From Verrucomicrobia bacterium UBA2460 (GTDB taxonomy: Bacteria > Verrucomicrobiota > Verrucomicrobiia > Methylacidiphilales > Verrucolacustridaceae): a stretch of 16,625 bases of DNA. Both the position numbers and the translations under genes were made by a program. Within the stretch, counting starts at the first letter, position 1; every line of letters starts with the position of its first letter. The DNA lies in NCBI GenBank assembly GCA_002342345.1, contig DDPU01000039.1, forward strand, positions 36,230 through 52,854, written 5' to 3'. Below are positions 7,520 through 14,663 of the stretch, piece by piece. A model generated the notes under the pieces. The model was not told the DNA's origin. It worked only from the letters and a program-made list of their open reading frames with translations, and did not search any database.

Positions 7520-7924
7520 TCAGGGTTCAACGGTTACTTTTTTCCAGTTGAGGTGCTGGGCGTGGGCGTACTTTTCGAAATCCTTCTCGAACATGATGAG
7601 GACGGCGCGGACCACGGCGGAATCATCTTCAAAACTGACCTTGGCGACGAAATCGGGAATGATGTCGAGCAGGCGATGGGTGTAGATGATGGCAAATGCG
7701 GCCGCGGCCGCCGCGGCGTAGGGGATGTCCTTGTAGGCGCCCTCGGCGAAGTCCTCGACGACATCCGCGAGGAACTCGAGTTGTTCGACAAGGTGGGGGA
7801 ACTTGGGGGCGTGAATCTGGGTGAATTCCGCCTTCAGCATGGGGAGGCGGTGGAGAAGATTGTTCATGATCTTCGGGGTGACACGGGAAGCCCCGCGTTG
7901 GGCAAAAGCGGCGATCTCAGCCAT
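7520..7924 (-). CDS. DUF1232 / YkvA-family protein
   Basis: The 134-residue protein has the DUF1232 signature near its C-terminal half: a hydrophobic stretch with seven alanines (about 70-81), then THRLLDIIPDF (83-92) and FEDDSAVVRAVLIMF (98-112). In DUF1232 proteins the IPDF...DD pattern follows a short membrane-associated helix; no biochemical role is established. ATG 7924 was preferred over an upstream extension (open to 8029) because the extension is proline/arginine-rich and would overlap pepF. It is the first gene of a four-gene minus-strand unit and faces away from pepF across 83 nt. Confidence 0.78.
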   Translation of the reverse strand: MAEIAAFAQRGASRVTPKIMNNLLHRLPMLKAEFTQIHAPKFPHLVEQLEFLADVVEDFAEGAYKDIPYAAAAAAAFAIIYTHRLLDIIPDFVAKVSFEDDSAVVRAVLIMFEKDFEKYAHAQHLNWKKVTVEP

Positions 7925-7972
7925 GGACCTAGGCTGAAGGATTCCCCTTCGTACGGCAAGCGGAGGCGGGGG

Positions 7973-8001
7973 TGGATTCCCAAAAAGGTGTCGGGTAGTT
8001 T
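7973..8001 (+). promoter_or_regulatory. Candidate pepF promoter adjacent to the start codon
   Basis: TAGTTT (7996-8001, fits TANNNT) ends 6 nt before ATG 8008. A weak TGGATT (7973-7978, 3/6 to TTGACA) lies 17 nt upstream of it. No Shine-Dalgarno is present before ATG 8008. The site falls in the 83-nt gap to the divergent DUF1232 gene. Inference only. Confidence 0.3.
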
Positions 8002-8007
8002 TCCACA

Positions 8008-9840
8008 ATGATCCCCATGGTCGCCCCACCCGCCCCGGTCAGGAAAGTGCCGGACCGCAGCGAGGTGAATCCCAAGGACACTTGGGATCTGAGCCCGCTT
8101 TATGCGAGCGAGGCGAATTGGGAAATGGGGCTGGAGGAACTACGGGGGCAGTTAGGCCGCATGGCCAAGTGGAAGGGAAAGCTGGGCCGGGCGGAGGATC
8201 TGGCCGCCGCGCTGGAAGAGGAGCGAAAAATCGACCTGATGGCGGAGCGGTTGGGGCAGTACGCCCATCTTCGGGTGGCGGAGGACGGGGGGGATGGGGC
8301 GGCGCGCGACCGGGCCATGCGGCTGGAACACCTGACGACCCAGTTGGCGGAAGAGACGGCCTGGTTCCTGCCGGAGTTGATGAGCATCGGGGATGCGGCG
8401 TGGACGGATCTGGCGCAACACCCGCGACTGGCGGAGTGGCAGGGAAGGCTGGAAAGAGTCCGGAGGTACCGGCCGCATGTTTTGGGCGAGGGGGAGGAAA
8501 GGTTAATGGCGTTGGCGGGACCGGCTTTGGGGGGGGCGGACGAGATATTTTCCCAGCTGACCAACGTGGATTTCCGGTTCGGCACCGTGAAAGACGAGGA
8601 TGGGGCGGAGATGGAGCTGAGTCACGGGACTTTCGCCTCGCTGCTGCAAAGGCAATCGGCCGAAGTTCGGCGGACGGCCTGGAAGCAGTACTACACGGAG
8701 TTTGAACAGCATGCTTTTTCCCTGGCGGCTACCCTGGCGACTTCCGTCAAGGGGGATGTCTTCCGGGCGAAGGCGAGGAGGCATTCCGGGGCAAGGGCAC
8801 AGTCACTTTTCCCGGACCGGGTTCCGGAGAAGGTGTATGACAACCTGGTGGCGGCGGTGCGCAAGAATCTCCAGCCGTTGCAACGGTATCACCGGCTCCG
8901 GAAAAAGTTGCTGGGACTGAAAGAATTGAAAGCCGCCGACCTGCAGGTGCCACTGGTGCCTGCGGCCGGAAGAAAGACCACCTTTGAGGAGGCGGCAGGA
9001 ATGGTGACGACGGCATGCCGCCCGCTTGGGGACGAATACCAGAAGGTTCTGGAGGAGGGGTTGGGGAAGGCGCGCTGGGTGGATCGCTATGAAAACCGGG
9101 GGAAGCGGAGTGGGGCATTCTCCAGCGGGAGTTACCGGAACCCGCCCTACATCCTGATGAACTACCGGGAGGACGTGTTATCCGATGTCTACACCCTGGC
9201 CCACGAGGCCGGGCATTCCATGCATACCTGGATGAGCCACCGGGCGCAGGCATACCAGGATGCCCATTATCCGATCCTGTTGGCGGAGGTGGCGTCGACC
9301 TTCAACGAGGAGCTTTTGACCCATCATCTTCTGGAGGGTCCGGCGCGGGAGGACAGGAACCTGCGGGCCTACATTCTTAACCGTCAGATCGACGACATCC
9401 GGGGGACGCTCTACCGGCAGGTGATGTTTGCGGAGTTTGAGCACCGGATCCACGAGGCGGAGGAGAAAGGGGTGGCCCTGACGCTGGACTTCTTCCGGAT
9501 CTGCTACCGGGAACTTCTCGAAGCTTACCTGGGTGAGGCGATGGAGATCGAGGCGCCGCTGGAACTGGAGTGTCTGAGGATCCCGCACTTTTACAGCGCC
9601 TTTTACGTGTACAAGTATGCGATTGGAATTTCCGCGGCAATCGCCCTTTCCCGAAAGGTCTTGGCGGGGGACGCCGGCGCGGTGGACCGGGTGCACGGAT
9701 TCCTCAGGTCGGGGGGTTCCCGCCCTCCGTTGGAGACGTTGCGGGTGGCCGGGGTCGATATGGAACAGCCGGCTCCGGTGGAGGCGGCGCTGGGATTGTT
9801 TTCCCAGAGGGTGGAAGAGTTGGAAAGGATGCTGGCCTAG
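8008..9840 (+). CDS. pepF: Oligoendopeptidase F (M3 family zinc peptidase)
   Basis: This cytosolic metallopeptidase cuts oligopeptides of about 7-20 residues, contributing to peptide recycling. The 610-residue length matches PepF. Visible landmarks are DTWDLSPLYASE at 24-35 (N-terminal PepF domain), LFPDRVPEKVYDNLVAAVR at 267-285, GAFSSGSYRNPPYILMNY at 369-386, the zinc site HEAGH at 399-403, and EVASTFNEELL starting at 427, which supplies the third zinc ligand (Glu427, 24 residues after the second His, as in the family). ATG 8008 is used; ATG 8017 in the same frame is an alternative. It is followed 44 nt later by the DUF2071 gene, which may be co-transcribed. Confidence 0.94.
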   Translation: MIPMVAPPAPVRKVPDRSEVNPKDTWDLSPLYASEANWEMGLEELRGQLGRMAKWKGKLGRAEDLAAALEEERKIDLMAERLGQYAHLRVAEDGGDGAARDRAMRLEHLTTQLAEETAWFLPELMSIGDAAWTDLAQHPRLAEWQGRLERVRRYRPHVLGEGEERLMALAGPALGGADEIFSQLTNVDFRFGTVKDEDGAEMELSHGTFASLLQRQSAEVRRTAWKQYYTEFEQHAFSLAATLATSVKGDVFRAKARRHSGARAQSLFPDRVPEKVYDNLVAAVRKNLQPLQRYHRLRKKLLGLKELKAADLQVPLVPAAGRKTTFEEAAGMVTTACRPLGDEYQKVLEEGLGKARWVDRYENRGKRSGAFSSGSYRNPPYILMNYREDVLSDVYTLAHEAGHSMHTWMSHRAQAYQDAHYPILLAEVASTFNEELLTHHLLEGPAREDRNLRAYILNRQIDDIRGTLYRQVMFAEFEHRIHEAEEKGVALTLDFFRICYRELLEAYLGEAMEIEAPLELECLRIPHFYSAFYVYKYAIGISAAIALSRKVLAGDAGAVDRVHGFLRSGGSRPPLETLRVAGVDMEQPAPVEAALGLFSQRVEELERMLA

Positions 9841-9884
9841 CGGACTTCTTGCTGTCCCGTCCCCGGTTTGCAGGATAGTCCGCG

Positions 9885-10592
9885 ATGAGCGACGGCCCTT
9901 CCTGGATGCAGGCAGACTGGGGAAATCTGGTGATGGTGAGCTGGCTGGTGGATCCCGCGCTGGTCGTGGACAGACTGCCGGCAGACTGCGTGCCGGACCT
10001 TTGGCAGGGTGCGGCGGCGGTGAGTCTCGTGGGGGTGGAGTTTTCCAACGTGGAGGTGAAGGGGATCAGCTGGCCGTGGCATGACCGGTTTCCCGAGGTG
10101 AATCTGCGGACCTATGTACAGGGGCCGAACGGACCCGGGGTGGTGTTTTTGGGGGAACTCGTGCCGAAATTCCTGGTGGCCATGCTGGCAAAAAAGACCT
10201 ACGGGGAGCCTTACGAAAGGAGAAAGGTCAGGCTGGGAAAACGCGTCCGGCATCATGAGCCGGAAGCGGCTTACGAATGGGATGCCGGCCCGAGGACATT
10301 CCGTATTTCGGTCCGGGCAGAGGCGCATCCGCAGCCGGTGCCAGCAGGGTCCCTCGAGGAGTTCCTTTTGCACCGAGGGAGGGGTTACAACGGTTTCCGG
10401 GGAGGAACCACCTACGAGGTCGTACATGAGCCCTGGACCATGCGTCTGCCGCTGCGTTATGCGGTGGATTGCGCCACCGGCGCGCCGTTTGGGCCAAAGT
10501 TTGGGCCGGTGTTTCAGGGCGAGTGCGCCTCGGTGGTTTTTTCGGATGGTTCGGCGGTGCGGGTGGGGCATCCCCGGAGAACGGGGACGTGA
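9885..10592 (+). CDS. DUF2071 / YqjF-family protein
   Basis: The 235-residue protein resembles DUF2071 (YqjF-like, acetoacetate-decarboxylase-like fold). It has VSLVGVEFSNVEVKG, FPEVNLRTYVQGPNGPGVVFL, and a C-terminal region around FLLHRGRGYNGF and VHEPWTM, where family members carry a similar Y...W block. Function in the family is not established. ATG 9885 has AGGA nine nucleotides upstream. Its stop overlaps the GTG start of rlmH by four bases (GTGA), so the two are translationally coupled. Confidence 0.78.
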   Translation: MSDGPSWMQADWGNLVMVSWLVDPALVVDRLPADCVPDLWQGAAAVSLVGVEFSNVEVKGISWPWHDRFPEVNLRTYVQGPNGPGVVFLGELVPKFLVAMLAKKTYGEPYERRKVRLGKRVRHHEPEAAYEWDAGPRTFRISVRAEAHPQPVPAGSLEEFLLHRGRGYNGFRGGTTYEVVHEPWTMRLPLRYAVDCATGAPFGPKFGPVFQGECASVVFSDGSAVRVGHPRRTGT

Positions 10593-11020
10593 GGCACCGG
10601 GTGATTTCCGTGGGGCGTCCATCGGGCTGGGCGAAAAGCGCGGCGGAGGAATTTGTCCGGCGGATCGGCGGCTTTGCGGGGATTGAGCTGGTTCATGTAA
10701 AGGACGGCGCGAGGCAGGAAAAGGAGCTTCTGGAGAAATCGGAGGGATGGCAGCGGGTTGTCCTGGATGAAAAGGGAAAAGCCGCCGACACGGCGGAATG
10801 GAAAAAGGATTTCGACCGGTGGGAACGGGAGGGCAGGGCAAAGACCGCCTGGATCTTGGGTGGTGCGGATGGTCATGGCGAAGGAATGCGGGGGCAGGCG
10901 GCGCTGGTCAGGTCGATGGGGCCGCAGACGCTTTCCCATGACCTGGCCCTGGTGGTGCTGCTGGAGCAGCTTTACCGGGTGGAGAGCTGGCGGGCCGGGC
11001 ATCCTTATCACCGCTCATGA
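10589..11020 (+). CDS. rlmH: 23S rRNA (pseudouridine1915-N3)-methyltransferase RlmH
   Basis: RlmH methylates the pseudouridine in helix 69 of 23S rRNA on assembled 70S ribosomes. The 143-residue protein is a SPOUT methyltransferase. It shows the N-terminal ISVGRPSGWAK, VVLDEKGK at 57-64, the SAM-binding knot ILGGADGHG at 89-97, SHDLALVVLLEQLYR at 116-130, and the invariant C-terminal GHPYHRS. GTG 10589 is the chosen start because it gives the family N-terminus and has GGAG about 10 nt upstream; GTG 10601 is a weaker alternative. It overlaps the DUF2071 stop by four bases at its start and the DUF983 start by four bases at its end (ATGA). Confidence 0.93.
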   Translation: MRHRVISVGRPSGWAKSAAEEFVRRIGGFAGIELVHVKDGARQEKELLEKSEGWQRVVLDEKGKAADTAEWKKDFDRWEREGRAKTAWILGGADGHGEGMRGQAALVRSMGPQTLSHDLALVVLLEQLYRVESWRAGHPYHRS

Positions 11021-11466
11021 TTCCCGGGGATGCCACCGCCCAGGCGCCAAGAACGGTGGCCAAAGCCTGGATTTATCTGACGCGATCCTTGCGGCTCCGT
11101 TGCCCGACCTGCGGGGAAAAGCCGATCTTTCCTTCCCTGAAGGCAACTCGATCCCTGCATGACTGGTTCACCCCGCTGGACGGTTGTCCTCAATGCGGAT
11201 ATGCCTACGAGCGAGAGCCGGGTTACTTCCTGCTGGCGATCTGGGGGGTGAACTACGGGGTGATCGGGCTCGGGGCGATGTCGGCGTATTTTATCCTTCG
11301 CGTCTGCACGGACCTTCGGCCCACGGTGTTGTTTCTCCTGTGCGTGATGCCGGCCCCCTTTCTGAGCGTTTTGTTTGCCAGGCATGCAAAATCGATGTTT
11401 TTGGCGATGGATCATTTTTTTGATCCGCATCTGCGGGTAAAGAAGAGGCAAAAAAAACCGGAATAG
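11017..11466 (+). CDS. DUF983 family zinc-ribbon membrane protein
   Basis: The 149-residue protein has two CxxC knuckles in its first 60 residues, CPTCG (C29, C32) and CPQCG (C57, C60), a probable zinc ribbon. Two hydrophobic segments (about 70-97 and 103-121) and a basic tail follow. This is the DUF983 layout (RLRCPTCGEKPIF then GYAYEREPGYF). The family is of unknown function and often sits near respiratory or housekeeping genes. ATG 11017 overlaps the rlmH stop (ATGA), and no separate Shine-Dalgarno is evident, which points to translational coupling. The next gene starts 40 nt on. Confidence 0.82.
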   Translation: MIPGDATAQAPRTVAKAWIYLTRSLRLRCPTCGEKPIFPSLKATRSLHDWFTPLDGCPQCGYAYEREPGYFLLAIWGVNYGVIGLGAMSAYFILRVCTDLRPTVLFLLCVMPAPFLSVLFARHAKSMFLAMDHFFDPHLRVKKRQKKPE

Positions 11467-11506
11467 TCTTGTCATCCTTTCCACGGGAGGGTTGAACTTG
11501 GGGTGC

Positions 11507-12481
11507 ATGGCAGAAGGGCCGATCACGAAGTTCATTGACCGGAACTATCGTCACTTCAATTCCGCGGTGGTGCGGGATGCGGCAATTGCTTATCGGAAGC
11601 TCCTGGATGACGGCGGGCGCATGATGGTCACGCTTGCCGGGGCGATGAGCACGGCAGAATTGGGCATCTCCCTGGCGGAGATGATCCGCAAGGGAAAGGT
11701 GCATGCCATCAGCTGCACGGGGGCCAATCTGGAGGAGGACGTCTACAATCTGGTGGCCCACGACCATTACCGTCGGGTGCCCGGCTACCGCTACCTTACG
11801 GCCAAGGATGAGGACAAGTTGCTGAAGGAACATCTCAACCGGGTCACGGATACCTGCATCCCCGAGCACGAGGCGATGCGCCGGATTGAGGGGGTAATGA
11901 TTGACCTGTGGAAGAGGGATGAAAAGCAGGGAGCCCGAAAGTTTCCCCACGAATATTTCTTCGAGGCCCTGCGGGAAGGCTTGTACAAGAAATTCTACCA
12001 GATCGATCCCAAGGATTCCTGGATGGTGGCGGCGGCGGAAAAAAACCTGCCGATGGTCGTCCCAGGATGGGAAGACTCCACCCTGGGCAACATGTTCGCC
12101 GCCGCATGCATTTCCGGCGAGGTGAAGTCACCCCAACTGATTAAAAGCGGGGTGGAGTACATGATCTCGCTGGCCGACTTTTATACCCAGACGGCCAAGA
12201 CCCCATTGGGGTTTTTCCAGATCGGCGGGGGCATTGCCGGGGACTTTCCCATCTGCGTCGTGCCGATGTTGCACCAGGACCTGAAACGGAAATCCATTCC
12301 GTTGTGGGCCTACTTTTGTCAGATCAGCGATTCCACCACGAGTTATGGCTCCTACTCCGGGGCGGTGCCGAATGAGAAAATCACCTGGGGGAAGTTGGGT
12401 CAGGACACGCCGAGCTTTGTGATCGAGTCGGACGCAACCATCGTGGCGCCGCTGATGTTCAGCTACATCCTCGGCCACTAA
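11507..12481 (+). CDS. Deoxyhypusine synthase-like protein (DHS/homospermidine synthase family)
   Basis: The 324-residue protein belongs to the deoxyhypusine synthase fold family. It has VTLAGAMSTAELG at 41-53, AISCTGANLEED at 67-78 (NAD/spermidine region), FFQIGGGIAGDFPICVVPML at 236-255, QISDSTTSYGSYSGAVPNE, and ITWGKL with Lys296 at the place of the catalytic lysine that forms the enzyme-aminobutyl intermediate. Eukaryotic DHS modifies eIF5A, which bacteria lack; some bacterial homologues (sometimes labelled SpeY) have been linked to homospermidine or other polyamine synthesis. That role here is inference. ATG 11507 is preferred over TTG 11492, which has GGGAGG only 1 nt before it; neither start has ideal spacing. 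A TTGTCA lies upstream at about 11469. Convergent with prs. Confidence 0.9.
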   Translation: MAEGPITKFIDRNYRHFNSAVVRDAAIAYRKLLDDGGRMMVTLAGAMSTAELGISLAEMIRKGKVHAISCTGANLEEDVYNLVAHDHYRRVPGYRYLTAKDEDKLLKEHLNRVTDTCIPEHEAMRRIEGVMIDLWKRDEKQGARKFPHEYFFEALREGLYKKFYQIDPKDSWMVAAAEKNLPMVVPGWEDSTLGNMFAAACISGEVKSPQLIKSGVEYMISLADFYTQTAKTPLGFFQIGGGIAGDFPICVVPMLHQDLKRKSIPLWAYFCQISDSTTSYGSYSGAVPNEKITWGKLGQDTPSFVIESDATIVAPLMFSYILGH

Positions 12482-12718
12482 AATGGCCGAATAGAGAGAG
12501 GGAGTTCGGGGATCAAGGGTGTAGGAATTTCGGAATTGGAATGAAAAAAAGCGGGAGCCTTCCAAGGAAAATAGTCCCGGCCACTCCGCGGTTCCGCCGC
12601 AGGGAACAATAAGTCATCCGTTTGCGGGGATTCGCATGGAAAGGGGGGCGATTCAGGATCGCAAACTGGCATTCCTGACGGTTCACCTGTCAGAACCGGC
12701 TTTCCAGAGGGTGGATTT
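12482..12718. other. Convergent 3' intergenic region with nested inverted repeats
   Basis: This 237-nt gap lies between the 3' ends of the DHS-like gene and prs. I see no convincing gene in it. It holds several short perfect inverted repeats: GTTTGCG (12620-12626) with CGCAAAC (12660-12666), enclosing GCGAT-TCAGG-ATCGC (12648-12662, overlapping the outer arm), and CGGTTC (12679-12684) with GAACCG (12693-12698). None is followed by a clear T-run on either strand, so classical terminators are not shown. A structured 3' end or a small RNA is possible but unproven. Confidence 0.4.
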
Positions 12719-13687
12719 TTAGGTCTTTACCCCGGCGCGTATCTCGAAGAGGGAGGATACCGACTCCCCCGCATGGATGCGGACGATGGCATCCGCGAGC
12801 AGGGGGGCGACGCAGAGAACCTTGGTCGGTACGCCGGGAATTTCGACCTGCGGGGTGGTGTTTGTGGTGATTAGCTCCTGAATTCCGGCCTTTTTGAGGC
12901 GTTCGATGGCGATGGGGCTGAGCACCGCGTGGGGGATGCCGACATAAATGTCCTTGGCTCCCTGTCTGCGGAGAATTTCGACCGCCGAGGAGATGGTTCC
13001 GGCTGTTTCCGTGATATCGTCCACCAGCAGGATATTTTTGTCCCGGACATCCCCAATCACATGGGTGGCCTCGGTTTCCGTGGCATTCAGGCGCTTTTTG
13101 CTGACGATGGCCAGACCGCACTCCAGCATCTGGCTGTAGGCGGCGGCCATTTTCATTCCACCGATATCCGGGGTCACCGCGACAAGGTTCGGGATTTTTT
13201 TTCCTACCAGGTGTTTGTAGAAAACCGGCGCAGTGAAAAGGTGGTCCACCGGAATGTCGAAGAATCCCTGGATCTGCTGGGCATGCAGGTCAACGGTGAG
13301 AATGCGGTTAACCCCGGCGGCCACCAGCAGGTTGGCGACCAGTTTGGCGGTGATGGGCACCCGGGGCTGGTCCTTGCGGTCCTGCCGGGCATAGCCAAAA
13401 AATGGAAGTACCGCGGTGATCCGGAAGGCGGAGGCCCGCCGGGCGGCATCCACCATGATGAGGAGTTCCATCAGGTTCTGGTTGGTGGGGGCGCAGGTGG
13501 GCTGGATGATGAAGACGTCGTTCCCGCGGATATTGTCCTCGAATTTGACGAAGGTTTCCCCGTCCGGGAAGGAGGTGACCTTCGCTTTGCCCAGGGGAAT
13601 CTTGATCTTGGCGGCGATGCGTTCCGCCAACTCCCGGTTGGCGTTGCCGGAAAAGATCTGAAGGTGATTGCCGAAGATCGAAGGCAT
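12719..13687 (-). CDS. prs: Ribose-phosphate pyrophosphokinase (PRPP synthase)
   Basis: Prs makes phosphoribosyl pyrophosphate from ribose 5-phosphate and ATP for purine, pyrimidine, histidine and NAD synthesis. The 322-residue protein has SGNANRELAERIA near the N-terminus, FPDGET at 40-45, FFGYARQDRK at 96-105, DLHAQQIQGFFDIPVDHL at 133-150, and the PRPP-binding loop LLVDDITETAGT at 220-231. The usual SPDxGGVxRA motif reads TPDIGGMKMA here, with Met in place of the Arg, a variant I associate with some non-proteobacterial lineages. ATG 13687 is preceded by AAGAGG only 3 nt away, and by TATAAG 6 nt away. An upstream hairpin terminator separates it from yjbQ. Confidence 0.95.
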   Translation of the reverse strand: MPSIFGNHLQIFSGNANRELAERIAAKIKIPLGKAKVTSFPDGETFVKFEDNIRGNDVFIIQPTCAPTNQNLMELLIMVDAARRASAFRITAVLPFFGYARQDRKDQPRVPITAKLVANLLVAAGVNRILTVDLHAQQIQGFFDIPVDHLFTAPVFYKHLVGKKIPNLVAVTPDIGGMKMAAAYSQMLECGLAIVSKKRLNATETEATHVIGDVRDKNILLVDDITETAGTISSAVEILRRQGAKDIYVGIPHAVLSPIAIERLKKAGIQELITTNTTPQVEIPGVPTKVLCVAPLLADAIVRIHAGESVSSLFEIRAGVKT

Positions 13688-13693
13688 CGACCT

Positions 13694-13722
13694 CTTATAG
13701 AATCCCCCCCGAGGGCGGAAAA
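13694..13722 (-). promoter_or_regulatory. Candidate prs promoter adjacent to the start codon
   Basis: On the minus strand TATAAG (13699-13694, 5/6 to TATAAT) ends 6 nt before the prs ATG. TTTTCC (13722-13717, 3/6 to TTGACA) lies 17 nt upstream of it. The AAGAGG that could serve as Shine-Dalgarno overlaps the -10 and is only 3 nt from the ATG, so a leaderless message is a reasonable alternative. Confidence 0.4.
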
Positions 13723-13734
13723 GGGCGAACGCCC
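13719..13734 (-). terminator. Short rho-independent-like terminator after yjbQ
   Basis: Just after the yjbQ stop codon, the minus strand has GGGCG-TT-CGCCC (13734-13723) followed directly by TTTT (13722-13719). The stem is only five bases with a tight loop (or four bases with a GTTC loop), so it would be weak. Its position between yjbQ and prs, followed by the candidate prs promoter, supports it. Confidence 0.5.
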
Positions 13735-13737
13735 GGG

Positions 13738-14154
13738 TTATTCGCCGAGAATCTTGATAAGGACCCGCTTCGCCCGCCTGCCATCAAACTCACCGTAAAA
13801 AATCCGTTCCCAAGGGCCGAAATCGAGCCGTCCAGCCGTGATTGCCACAACCACCTCCCGGCCCATCAGGGTTCGCTTGAGGTGGGCATCCGCATTGTCC
13901 TCGGACCCGTTGTGGAGGTATTGGGAATGGGGCTTTTCCGGGGCAAGTTTTTCCAACCATTTCTCAAAATCCTCGTGGAGGCCGGATTCATCATCATTGA
14001 TGAATACCGAGGCGGTGATGTGCATCGCGTTGACCAGGCATAGGCCCTCCCGGATGCCGGATTCCGCCAGGGCGGACTCCACCTGCGGGGTGATGTTGAG
14101 CAGGGCGCGGCGGGTGGGGGTGCGGAAGGTGAGTTCCTTGCGGAACGACTTCAC
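13738..14154 (-). CDS. YjbQ/UPF0047 family protein
   Basis: The 138-residue protein matches the YjbQ family: [35 protein letters not shown], then YLHN...[37 protein letters not shown], with the family's conserved histidines and the G-x-W block. Some members show weak thiamine-phosphate synthase activity, so the true role is uncertain; it is probably cytosolic. Its GTG start (14154) overlaps the stop of the peroxiredoxin gene by four bases (GTGA), so it is translationally coupled. A short terminator follows its stop. Confidence 0.85.
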   Translation of the reverse strand: MKSFRKELTFRTPTRRALLNITPQVESALAESGIREGLCLVNAMHITASVFINDDESGLHEDFEKWLEKLAPEKPHSQYLHNGSEDNADAHLKRTLMGREVVVAITAGRLDFGPWERIFYGEFDGRRAKRVLIKILGE

Positions 14155-14663
14155 CTTTTTGCCGGGGAGAGGGTGTCGAGCGCCTTCAGTACGATTTCGG
14201 CCTGGTCCTTGGTGGAGGCCTTGGCATCACGCCAGACCAGTTTGCCGTCGTGGAAAAGAAAAGCCGATCGCCGCGCGAAGCCCAGCAATCCCTCCACCCC
14301 GAAAGCATGGATCGCCTTTCCCTCTGAGTCCGCAATCAGCGGATAGGGCAGTTTTTGCTCAGCGACAAATTTCTTCTGGGCATCCGGCTTGTCGGCGCTG
14401 ATGCCAAGAACCCTGACACCACGTTCCTTGAGCCGGGTATCTGCGTCCCGGAGGCTGCAGGCCTGGGCGGTGCAGCCGGGGGTGTTGGCTTTGGGATAGA
14501 AAAACACCAGGAGGTAGCCCTGGGCGCCGTAGGCGGCGATATCGAGAGGGTTGCCATCCTGGTCAGGCAAGGTGAGCGGCGGGATGCCATCGCCCAGCTT
14601 CAGGTCGGCGGCAGGAGCCATGGCAGTGAAAGCCAGGAGGAGAAAAAAAACCCGGGGAATCAC
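14151..14663 (-). CDS. Exported peroxiredoxin of the PrxQ/BCP type
   Basis: Thiol peroxidase reducing hydrogen and organic peroxides. The 170-residue protein has a hydrophobic leader ([18 protein letters not shown]) before the thioredoxin-fold domain, unlike the usual cytosolic BCP. The active site is [13 protein letters not shown] with peroxidatic Cys64 and a likely resolving Cys69 spaced as in Prx[16 protein letters not shown] and [16 protein letters not shown] follow the family pattern. The GTG start (14663) overlaps the stop of the upstream membrane-protein gene (GTGA). A perfect seven-base stem (14663-14679) covers the AAGAGG and the first base of the GTG, so translation probably depends on ribosomes finishing the upstream gene. 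Confidence 0.87.
   Translation of the reverse strand: MIPRVFFLLLAFTAMAPAADLKLGDGIPPLTLPDQDGNPLDIAAYGAQGYLLVFFYPKANTPGCTAQACSLRDADTRLKERGVRVLGISADKPDAQKKFVAEQKLPYPLIADSEGKAIHAFGVEGLLGFARRSAFLFHDGKLVWRDAKASTKDQAEIVLKALDTLSPAKR

Noticed and set aside
9837..10841. 334-codon minus-strand open frame over the DUF2071 gene and rlmH
   Set aside because: The plus-strand genes match families and overlap precisely at stop-start junctions; the antisense translation is low complexity.
12478..12672. 64-codon minus-strand open frame in the convergent gap
   Set aside because: No Shine-Dalgarno, Pro-rich composition without motifs, and it overlaps the end of the DHS-like gene. Not supported as a gene.
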